Shown: positions 22,642 to 31,985 of the stretch, piece after piece
Layout of the letters: each line of letters starts with the position of its first letter
Numbering within the stretch: the stretch's first letter is position 1
Source of the DNA: Rhizophagus irregularis
Lineage: Eukaryota > Glomeromycota > Glomeromycetes > Glomerales > Glomeraceae
Assembly (NCBI RefSeq): GCF_026210795.1
Contig: NC_089430.1
Span: forward strand, 2,728,001 to 2,792,000
Length of the DNA stretch: 64,000 nucleotides
Direction: 5' to 3'
The notes under the pieces: generated by a model
Told to the model about the DNA's origin: nothing
Database searches by the model: none
Seen by the model: the letters and a program-made list of their open reading frames with translations, nothing else
Translations under genes and position numbers: made by a program

Positions 22642-22857
22642 TTATTTACTCTTTTTAAAACAAAATTTTTGTTGATATATTGAGTTTTTAATAGTATATT
22701 GATATAATATCAGTATACCGAGGTCAAACTGTAAAGAGGTAAGCGAGTAAATAGTACAACTCAACTTACTACTAATTTTGAAAGCTTCATTTATTAACTC
22801 AGGTGTGACATCTGGAACACGTTTTTTATATTTGTCAAAAAATTTATTAAGAGAGAA
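22642..22857 (-). pseudogene. Open 72-codon fragment without start
   Basis: A minus-strand frame opens after a TAA near 22858 and includes FDKYKKRVPDVTPELINEAF. It is protein-like at its 5' half and drifts into low-complexity later. No ATG is present, so it is at most an exon or fragment of a lost gene. Unrecognised. Confidence 0.3.
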
Positions 22858-23129
22858 TTAATAAAATAATTTTTGGAGATTTTATATTATTTATATATTT
22901 TGAAATAACTTTTAATCAGTTTAATCAGCTATTATGTGAATGCATTCAAATCTGAATGAGCTTAATGAGCTTAGTTTAATTGATTAGTATTATTAGATAA
23001 CTGAGAACGCATTTTATAAGTCCAAAGTATGAGTTTCTTATTAATATATTGATTATCTTAATAAGAAATGATTATAAAATTTGAGTCATTGTTAATGTTT
23101 TATTATAATATCACTGTATATATAATTGG

Positions 23130-23640
23130 AAAAAAAATGCAAGAAAAAATTAAGTAAAAGTTTAATTAATTTAAACTATTTGTATAACTGATAAGTAAAA
23201 GATATACAGTAAATAACTGTTTGATTGATGCATTTGATGCATAAATATGGTCACCAAATTTGTTAAGAACTTAAAAATCTAGTGATTATTCTATTTTCAT
23301 TATATTCAAATTTTTATTATTAAATTTATAACGTAAATCTTTAAATCTCAGATATTTAATAAAAACTATGAATCAACCTTTGCGGCTTTACCTTTTTGAT
23401 TATAATTGATGTTTGTTTGTAAGTGATAAGCTGTTTTAATAGTAACTAGTAATTATCAAAATGTATTGGCAGAAATTTTGATTTTTGTAATTTTATATTC
23501 ATTGACGCGCTATAAAATAAATAATTTATGTAAACATACTAGTAAAATGAATCAAATTAATTGAGTTTTTACTGTATTTTATTATAATATAAAATATGAT
23601 AATGATTTTCAAAATTTAAAGATATAATTCTATATATCAT
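23130..23640. repeat. Kinase-array 5' flank, left part
   Basis: Matches about 34730-35350 in order (ATAATTGG, then AAAAGTTTAATTAATTTAAACTA, then ATGAATCAACCTTTGCGGCTT, then TTTAAAGATATAATTCTATATATCAT). The match stops at CAT (23638-23640), where the 7.5-kb insertion starts, and resumes at CAT (31154). Confidence 0.82.
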
Positions 23641-23752
23641 CCCTATAAAAAATAATTGTTCATTAAATGTTCAAAAAATGATAATTATTTGTTGTTCATT
23701 AATCAACTGAAAATCGTTCGCTATTTGTATATAATTTTACACATGATATATA

Positions 23753-24232
23753 CAGACCCCTACACTAATTTACCGGATTTCATGAAATTTACTTAGTAAT
23801 ATATAGTAAAATTGATGATTTTCGGGCTGCATAAAAATTTATGAGTTCGCAATAAAATTTGGCCAAATTTTTTTTATTTGAATGCCAATTGATTATAGTT
23901 TTTAAAAATGTAATCAGAAATATTCTATTTTAAAATGCAAAGAAATATTTATTTGTAAAGTAATGGATGAGATAATTTTATATGTAAAAATGAAAAAAAC
24001 ATATAGAAAAATTATTGTTATACTTTGCAATGAGAAAATTTTTTTATATTTTAAAAATTTTTCTTTTTTGTTTTAATACTTAACAATTATAATTGATTGG
24101 CTTTTTTAAAAAAAAATTCTGGCTGAATTTTATTAAAAATTCATAAACTTTTATGCAGCGTGAAAATCATCAATTTTACTATATATTACTAAGTAAATTT
24201 CATGAAATCCGGTAAATTAGTGTAGGGGTCTG
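23753..24232. mobile_element. 480-bp foldback MITE, CAGACCCCTACAC ends
   Basis: Inverted ends of at least 70 bp starting CAGACCCCTACACTAATTT; TA on both sides (23751-23752, 24233-24234). Nested within the 7.5-kb insertion. Tc1/mariner-like TA target. Confidence 0.85.
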
Positions 24233-24599
24233 TACATGATATATAAAAAAAAATGAGCCCAAATTGAATGTTATATGAACATATTTTGCTTAAATTTTGT
24301 TTATAAACTAAAAGAAATTTGTTTATTTGTAAGTTTAATTAATGTACATAATATATACTTAAATTTGTTTATAGCATATACATAAAGTATACATTAAACA
24401 GCAAATTATTTTAATAACTACATCAGGAAATTTTATAGCGCGAAAAATTGCGTAAGTTTACGATTTTGTAAGTTTACGAAAGTTTATGGCATAATATTTC
24501 GAAAAATTTCAAAATATTACGTAAGTTTACAATTTCGTAAGATTTATGTGATATTACGGTTAAAATATTACGTAAGTTTTCAATATCGTAAGATTTACG

Positions 24600-24950
24600 C
24601 AATATTACGGTCAAAATATTCTGCAAATTTACGAAACTGTAAACCTGCGTAATATTACGGTTGAAATATTTCGAAAATTTACGAAACTGTAAACCTGCGT
24701 AATATTACGGTTGAAATATTTCGAAAATTTACGAAACTGTAAACCTGCGTAATATTACGGTTAAAATATTTCAAAAATTTACGAAACTTGTAAACCTGCG
24801 TAATATTACGGTTGAAATATTTCGAAAATTTATGAAACTGTAAACTTGCGTAATATTACGGTTAAAATATTTTGAAAATTTACGAAACTGTAAACCTGCG
24901 TAATATTACGGTTGAAATATTTCGAAAATTTACGAGATTGTAAACTGCAT
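24600..24950. repeat. 50-bp tandem repeats, left subterminal array
   Basis: At least six units of about 50 bp, each containing CTGCGTAATATTACGG, then GAAATATTTCGAAAATTTACG, then AAACTGTAAAC, with few differences between units. More degenerate units extend left to 24440. Confidence 0.88.
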
Positions 24951-25311
24951 ATGCAGTAGAACGTGTACAAGGGGCATGTGATACTATTGAATAATCAAAA
25001 ATAATATAAACACCTTTTCTTTTATATAAACACCAGTTTGGGAAAGCAAATTTATTTTTATTTACGAATTTTTTATTATTTACAATTTTTATGTTAAAAA
25101 TTAAAGTAAATTCTAATTTTTATTATAACTTAATAAAAAAAATACACATTTGATACTTGTTCGCTACTATTTTATAAAATAGTACCCAGGCTGTACGGCG
25201 TGGACGTCAGTATCAGTCACAGCCCAAAAAAAACGTGAGTCTCCAGCCGATATTTGTACGACGGACTGGGCCTAGCTACTCACTTAATAAATAATAAAAA
25301 AATAAAAATAA

Positions 25312-25935
25312 TTATCTTCTTCTACGATACGTAGGTAAGTTTCTCCTTGCCCTACGATCGTCACGCGTGACTAAAATTGATCAAATTTATCAAATTTAAA
25401 ACATGAACGTAAATATTAATTATAAATTTTATTATAGTATAATTACCCGGCCTCTCCCAAAATCTCGTTCTAAATTCGCGATAATATCTTGCGCCGGTAC
25501 GCGTCCACAGCCGCCGCCCAGGGTTACCATTACGATAAAGGACATAGTTCTAAATATCAAAATCAGTTTGAATATTCGGTAAATACATTTAATTTATATG
25601 AATGTAATGTTATTTATTTACTTACATGGTAATCCCGACGAGGTTCCTCCACTTTTGGCTGCACTGTTGCCCGGAAACCCTCGTTCGAAATATTCTATTT
25701 ATTCTGATTCAATTAAATGGATTGGTTAATTTGAATTTAAATTCTTTCTTAAAGAAATTATAGATATTAGTCATATGAACCTATTGGCAACAGAGTCCCA
25801 AAAATCTTGGCGGCTTCTACCATTAATATTGTGGTAGGCGCGGTTTCTGTCTCGGCATATGTCAACAAGTTTGTCCATCATAGCCCAGTTCCAATGGACG
25901 TTATAGTGGGAACGACGACGTGTGTGGCGAGGCAT
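25312..25935 (-). CDS. Myb/SANT-like DNA-binding protein, four exons (frame doubt)
   Basis: Likely exons 25781-25935 (ATG at 25933-25935), 25626-25694, 25447-25549 and 25312-25370, all with GT-AG borders. Exon 1 gives a basic start (MPRHTRRR) and helix-1-like VHWNWAMMDKLVD, then RSRQDFWDSVAN. Exon 2 gives VSGQQCSQKWRNLV, the conserved third-helix region of trihelix/Myb-SANT-like domains. Exon 3 gives TGARYYREFRTRFWERP, the aromatic segment after the domain. Exon 4 ends in a basic tail (RRAR, then YRRRR and stop), possibly nuclear targeting. Exon 2 ends in phase 2, whereas exon 3 reads best in phase 0. A 1-nt lesion or an unusual splice is therefore needed, and it may be a recent pseudogene. 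Exon 2 has alternative in-frame acceptors 12 nt apart. GC content is above its surroundings. Confidence 0.6.
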
Positions 25936-27470
25936 TATTAGTAATTTGATTTTGGGATGAGTAAAAATTTGAAAGAAAGTCGTAAAATGTCACTTTAAAT
26001 AAAATTTGAACAATACCTCTTTGGTTTGATTTTATTTCTCGTTTCAATTAAAATTTAATTTATTAGACTTTTCATCATTAAACATATTAATTAAATCTCA
26101 TGCGGATATGGATTATCTAAATATAAATATCATGATTCTAAATATAAATATAAATCACTTAATTTATTTTAATTTTTTTTAAAAAAAAAATCTTAGTTTG
26201 ATTTCAATTAAAAATAATTAAAAATCATGTACATGTTTTGGTTATTTAAATATAAATATCAATATATTATATTTAAAAATAAACCAATTTATTATTAGCA
26301 CATTCTATTGAATTTTAAAAAAATCAATTTTTTTTTTAAAAAAAAATCACATATTTAAAAATAAAACAATTATATTCTGATTAAATATTTTGCGTACATT
26401 TCTTAAAAAAAATCATAAAAAAAAATCTTGTACGTCGTACATGCAATTACTAAATATCATCCCCTTGTGATAAATAAAAAATTACGCAACACAAATTCAA
26501 CACAAACTCAACACAAATTTATCAAATTTAACGAAATTTGGCTAAAATTAATAATTTTTTACCAGAATTATCAACACAAATTGAACACAAATTGAACACA
26601 AATTTCAGTCACGATTTATTTATGTCACACCCGCTATACGATGTACATGATTTCTGGCCAATCAAAATTAGGCTGATCCTTGCATCATTTAATCATTTAA
26701 TCATGCACGCGTTTTTGTCTTATTTATTTTTGTTTCTTATTTCTTTATTCTTTTGTTCAATATTTTTAATTTTTTTGTCTCTTCTTTCTATTATTTCTTT
26801 AATTATATACAATATATTTACATATATTTCATAATTTATTGCTTTGCAGGTATAGAAATATTTGTTTATTAATACTAATTATTTTCATTTTTTTTTACCT
26901 CTTTGTTATTTTGTATCGTAATACTAACAATAATATCCATGTTTCCTTTATTCCTTTTTACTTGTACTTTAATACTAACGATACTAACAATACTAACAAC
27001 ATGTTTATTTTTTCCTTTCTCTTTATTTCTTTATTCTTTTGTTCAATTACTTTGCAGGTATAGAAATATTTATTTATTAATACTAATTATTTTAATATTA
27101 ACGCGTTTTTTTTTACCTCTTTGTTACTTTATGTCGTAATACTAACAATACTATCTACGTTTCCTTTATTTCTTTTTACTTGTACTTTAATACTAACGAT
27201 AATATCCATGTTTCTTTTACTCCTTTTACTGTTTCTTTAACTCTTTTTACCTTAATACTAACAATAATAACAATATTTCTTTTATCTTTATATCTAATAC
27301 TAACGTTACTATAGCTGTTTCTCTTCTTTTTACGTCTAATAATATTGTTACTCTACTCTTTCTCTTTTTTACTTTTATGTATTCTGTATATATTAATAAA
27401 TACTTGTAATTTTTTATGATTATATCTAATAAAACATACATTATATAAACTTATAGTACAGAAAATGAAG
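25936..27470. other. Element interior without a supported gene
   Basis: Very AT-rich. Plus-strand reading frames at 26538-27139 are hydrophobic low-complexity products of TTTATTTCTTTA-type DNA. 'Aatactaacaata' words repeat from 26870 to 27310. 'Acacaaattgaacacaaatt' repeats lie at 26480-26605. Confidence 0.4.
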
Positions 27471-27910
27471 TATTATTTATCGAAATATTTTGAAATATTA
27501 CGAAATATTAAGTTGTGTAAATCACAGAATATTACGAATCGTCAAATTATGGAACATTACGCATCATAGAATTTCGAAATATTTTAAAAAGTTGCGAAGT
27601 ATTACGCAGTAAAATTACAGAATATTACGAATCGTAAAATTACGAAGCCTTGCATACAGTAATATTTCGAAATATTTTAAAAAGTTACAAAATATTACGC
27701 TTACGCAAACTTGCGGCGGGTCTGAAAACTTACGAAATATTATGTAAAATTACGAAATATTGCGAACCGCAAAATTACGGAATATTACAAATCGTAAAAT
27801 TATGAAGCTTTGCATATCGTAATATTTCGAAATATTTTAAAAAGTTACGAAATATTACGCTTACGCAAACTTGCGGCAGGTCTGGAAGCTTACGAAATAT
27901 TATGATGTGT
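27470..27910. repeat. Right subterminal repeat array
   Basis: Variants of CGAAATATTACG, AAATATTTTAAAAAGTTACG and ACGCAAACTTGCGGC occur in two longer units (about 27595-27740 and 27775-27910). They mirror, more diverged, the array at the left end of the same element. Confidence 0.75.
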
Positions 27911-28149
27911 AAACTTGCGCAACTTTTCGCACTATATAATTTCCTGATGTAAGTATCGCTAATCAATATTAATTTCTTCAAGGTTCTATTACTTTTTGTG
28001 TGATTTCTTAATTTCAATGGATCTTTCAGCTTCCACCACCGCTGTAGACTTTCTTTTATGGGTTATCTGTGAGGAATTAATTGATTATTGATTTTATTAG
28101 ATTTTTTGGGTTTCATTGTTGCAGATTTTCTTTTACAAGTTGAGTTGCA

Positions 28150-29770
28150 AATAGTTGGTTTGTTAATTTTTTTTGCCAAAAGAATCGGATGCCTACAAAA
28201 AAAAGGATAAAATTTTTTAATAAAAAAACAAATTAAAAATATTATAAATATTATTAGATAAGTTTATAATAGAAACTTATCATATCAGCATGTCCAAGTT
28301 AGAGATTGGAATTGATTCTCAAAATGAGAATTGATTTAAGAATTGATTAATCGTGATTAATTAAATTTCAAGATTCGATTCTAAGATTTGATTTTCAATT
28401 TCAATTAAATTGATTCTAATCGATTTTATAAAAAAAAATTTGATTATTATTCGTAATTAAATTTGTGATGCAACAATTTTAATAGGCAAAAATCTATTTT
28501 TTTTACAGTAATTTTGCTTATTTTATATGGGCATTACTAAATCTCACCGCTGGCTTAATTTTGGCCAGAATTATAATTTGGCCAGAGTTAATTGTGTAAC
28601 CTAATAAAAACTTTTTCACAAATGGGTCTGAAAGATGCCCGTTTATAAGCAAATATTCAGTTAAATCTTGTGTAACTTCACTGCATAAATCACTTATTTC
28701 GTAATGGTTAAAAGTGGTCTAAATAACCCCAAAAGTGGTAAGTTTAGTATACTTAATTGATGGATATTTGATCACTTTTAGGGTCATTTAGATCACTTTT
28801 AACCATTAATTAAAAAAACTTTTTTTTTAGGTTAAATGATTAACTCCGGCCAAATTATAATTCCGGCTGAAATTAAGCGGTGAATTAAAGTAATTTACTG
28901 TGCAATAATTAAATGAAAATAATTAATTTATATAAAATAATAAAAAATAAATAAATTAATTAAAACCTATTTCAATAAAATATTAAATGCTAAAAAAAAA
29001 AATCGAATTACTGCGCCACAATAATAAATTCAATTTTTTAATTTGATTTTCGATTAATCGATTTAGATTCGATTTTCAATTAATTCAATTTTGCTAGAAT
29101 CGATTCCATTCTACTAAAGCCAAAGAACTGATACCTACAAAAAAAAGAGAGATTAAAAAAAATAAATTAAAAAACGTTTCAAATTTTCGAATTAAAACTT
29201 ACCGGACTCAAGTCCCAAAGCCGACCCTCCAAAAAAAAATTAAAAAAAAATTTTTTAAGAAAAAATTTTGAACCATTGAGCCCATGTGTTGAAGAACTAG
29301 CAGCCTACAAAAAGAAGAAAACCGGAATGTAATATATTTCATTGAAAGTATTATTTACAAAAAGTCAAAAACTTCCTTATTGAATTTCCTTCCTTATAAT
29401 CCAAGCTGGCATTTTACAAAAAAATATAAAAAGAGATGTTAGTTTGTTCTGATATTTAAATAAAAACCATCTTCCTCCTTCCCCCTTTCCCTATTTTTTA
29501 CCTTAAAGTCCAGTTTGTATCCAAGCCAGTGTCCTATAAATAAAAACAACGAAAAAGAAATGTTAGTTCATTTCTTAAATTCAAAATAAAAAATTCCTCC
29601 TTCCTCTTTCCCATTTCTTACCTTAAAGTCCGGTTTCATATTCAAGCCAACGCCCTACAAAAAAAAATAATGAAAGAAATATTAAAACATTTCTTAAATT
29701 AAAAAAGATCAAAAAAGTCCAACTCTTTCTTACCTTAAAGTCCGGTCCATTCTGGCTGGCAATTCCTACA
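28150..29770 (-). other. Row of about 32-nt exon-like modules
   Basis: Three clear modules on the minus strand are 29734-29765 (32 nt), 29622-29654 (33 nt) and 29502-29533 (32 nt). Each follows a TTTTTTGTAG or TTTATAG acceptor and is followed by GTAAG or GTAAA. All end in CTGGACTTTAAG or CCGGACTTTAAG, so they arose by duplication. More degenerate ones lie near 29394-29420 (donor lost), 29265-29304, 29203-29225, 29110-29133 and 28165-28195. Spacing is 80-120 nt. The repeated peptide could end PDFK or LDFK in one frame. Neither the start nor the overall frame is clear (32- and 33-nt units are mixed). Function unknown. It lies inside the 7.5-kb insertion. Confidence 0.55.
28529..28896. mobile_element. 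Foldback MITE, GGGCATTAC ends
   Basis: Left GGGCATTACTAAATCTCACCGC; right, in reverse, AAATTACTTTAATTCACCGC. Inner GGCCAGAATTATAATTTGG and its reverse relative. Interior AAGTGGTCTAAATAACCC and GGGTCATTTAGATCACTT also pair. Family of 6062-6214. Confidence 0.65.
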
Positions 29771-30375
29771 AAAAAAAAGAAATTTTAGTAAAACATTTTT
29801 ACAAAGTTAAATTTTAAAAAAAGCCCTTGCCTTCAAAGCCAAAATGAAGCCAAAGGAGCTTATCTATGTACTTAAAGACTGAAGCAGAAACAAATAAAAT
29901 GCCATTTGCGAAAATTTTTTTTTTAAAAAAAATAAAATCATATATTTATTTGTTTTTATTCAAGAGAAATCAAAGTCAAAAGGATCCTAAAAAAGTCTAA
30001 AAAAAGGGTTAAATATTAACTTTTTTGACTATTTTTGGATGAATGGCTGAATATTCCTTTTTTGACTAGTAAATAAAAAACTAACTTTATTTATTAATAT
30101 TGCGTCAATAAAATTTCAGGTATAAATTAATACTGTAAATTAACTTTATTAATTCATATTGCAATTGCGTCATTACATATAAACAGATTAATAAGAATAT
30201 TAAATAAAATCTTTGATCCCTATATTAGGAAATATTAACAATAGAGGAGGTGATTGAATGACGCAAGTCTTTTTTAGAAGAAATTTTAATTTAATTTATT
30301 TATTTATTTTTTGTATAAGCTTTTTATTTCATTTGTATTTACGTTAATATCAAATTCTATAAAATAGTAATAAAG

Positions 30376-30705
30376 ATGTCTAAGCGAAAATTTGGTAAGT
30401 AAAAAAATCATAAAAAATTTCCATTCATTTGCTTTATATATTTTTATCGATAGAATTAGTTGTTCCAAAAGAATTATCCATCAAAAGTATGTTACATAAA
30501 TTCACTAACATTTGGTTCTGCAAAAAATATTAAAATTTTAACCAGTTCTATTATTTTACTCATATTGTTTTTTTAGATTCTTCAAGCAATAAAATTACAA
30601 CAAAAAAAAATCATTACTGGTGCGCAAACTATTAATGTGTTAAGGTATGAAACACTTGGAAAAAGTAAAGATGGGAAAATTAGTTGTATTAGTTGTATGA
30701 GCTAA
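30376..30705 (+). pseudogene. Small spliced gene, probably frameshifted
   Basis: Three exons by splice signals: 30376-30394 (MSKRKF, donor GTAAGT), 30454-30486 (acceptor ATCGATAG, donor GTATGT) and 30577 onward (acceptor TTTTTTTAG). The joined frame stops at 30633-30635. One base earlier or later, the sequence continues as GAQTINVLRYETLGKSKDGK to TAA at 30703-30705, which looks much more like the intended protein. The shift sits at a run of nine A (30602-30610). Either a 1-nt deletion in that run broke the gene or it is an assembly error. Unrecognised product. Confidence 0.5.
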
Positions 30706-31153
30706 TCACCAGCAGATAAGTGAATGAATCATCATTATTTCGCAATGATGAACCTTAAAAGGAACCAACTTTTAAGGTTAAGTAATTCATTATCTTAATT
30801 GTGTGTGGCTATTCAGTTCATGAAAATATTTTATATACAGATACGAGACCCCAGACCCCATCTTAAATTTATAAAGATGAAGAATGGTCATATAAATAGT
30901 TGCATTATCAATTATTGTACAAATTGTGAAAATATGTCAGTTATTGTATAATTTTGTAGACAGAATGGTTTTTACTTTGCATGAAGTTTGCACAATATTA
31001 GTTATTGTTCACTTATTGTACATATAAATGATCAATTATCATACAATTTCAATTTTTATAACCAATAATATACAATCGCAAAAATTTGTTTATTTTATTG
31101 TACATTTTCTGAATATATTCAATATGATTTGCGTACAAACTGTTTTTATAGGG

Positions 31154-31985
31154 CATGTTTTATAGTAGAAAATCCAAACATTAAAGAAAACCCGATGTCA
31201 ATTCATTATAAAACAAACTGTCATATATCTTATAGGCATGATTTTTATTAATAATGAAAGACATTAAAACTCATCTTAAAAATTTATCAAACAAATCATT
31301 TTTACAACTAGTTCAATCATTATTTTTTGCAATAGTATCGGATCACGCTTTGGACTTTTTTATTTAGGAGTTCTAGTAATTCTAACAAATCTTGATCACG
31401 TATTGCATCTATTCCTTGATCATACTAATAGCGCACGGTTATATAACGTTATGGCAGTTTTTATTCCTATTGATTGCATATTTCATAATTTAGGATTTAA
31501 TAAATCTATAATGATGAAAAAACTTAATAAGTTAATGTATTATCACGTTATAAAAAGCATGATTTTTTAAGTATAATATATAAATAAACTTATTTAAATA
31601 AATAAAAATAAAAAAATAAGAAAAAAAAATATAAAACATTGCTTTAAAATCTTAACCAATTAGCTGAATTATCTATAAAATAACCACACAAATATTAAAT
31701 CCGTATGAATTCAAGAAGTAGAAGATTTCTCCATTTAATGTATTTAATGGAGGACAATCTCTATTTCTCAATGGCGTCACGATATTTGATTTGAGTTTTC
31801 TTAAGAAAATAATACTTAAAATAATAAAACTAACGATTTTAAATTTAATGGTTCTATAACACACTAGTACTACTCATCCGTTGTATAACCTTAATAATGT
31901 TAGCTAGGGAAGCATCACAAAAAACCATATTCACGTGAATGTTGTCATAAATTAAATTATAAGAATTTACTTATCTAATTCTAAT
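31154..31985. repeat. Kinase-array flank between insertion and copy D
   Basis: Continues the array flank after the 7.5-kb insertion: 'catgttttatagtagaaaat', then 'aaagaaaacccgatgtcaatt', then 'gatcacgtattgcatctattcc', each repeated at about 35351-35760. Ends in the 3' untranslated region of copy D. Confidence 0.82.

Larger units (their letters stand above)
24421..27949. mobile_element. Nested 3.5-kb element with a SANT-like gene
   Basis: Ends CATCAGGAAATTTTATAGCG and (reverse) CATCAGGAAATTATATAGTG, extending inward to GCGAAAAATTGCGTAAG, with TA on both sides. Each end is followed by an array of short repeats built from 'aatattacg' and 'gtaaact' words (about 24440-24950 and 27470-27910). The interior holds a minus-strand Myb/SANT-like gene (25312-25935) and an AT-rich region. 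PIF/Harbinger elements typically carry a Myb/SANT protein besides a transposase, but no transposase is visible here and the TA flanks differ from the usual 3-bp target. Confidence 0.75.
23641..31153. mobile_element. 7.5-kb insertion with CCCTATAAAA termini
   Basis: The left end CCCTATAAAAAATAATTGTTC and right end (reverse) CCCTATAAAAACAGTTTGTAC share 11 terminal bases and several beyond. Both sides are CAT. The uninterrupted target 'ctatatatcatgttttatag' exists at 35344-35363, so the insert can be read as one event. It contains a TA-flanked MITE (23753-24232), a nested 3.5-kb element with a Myb/SANT-like gene (24421-27949), a GGGCATTAC MITE, the mini-exon-like row (28.1-29.8 kb) and a small plus-strand gene (30376-30705). 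No DDE transposase was seen. It may be a cargo-carrying or decayed long member of the CCCTATAAAA family. Confidence 0.75.

Noticed and set aside
24600-24950. Regular 50-bp repeats resembling a CRISPR array
   Set aside because: Repeat units are contiguous with no unique spacers, lie in a eukaryotic transposon end and are mirrored at its other end.
25170-25300. G+C-rich block as possible separate gene
   Set aside because: It lies after the stop of the SANT-like gene; frames are short and it is more likely 3' untranslated or element DNA.
26538-27441. Hydrophobic plus- and minus-strand reading frames that look like membrane proteins
   Set aside because: T-rich low-complexity DNA translates to Phe/Leu/Ile runs; no stable start, splice or family signal.
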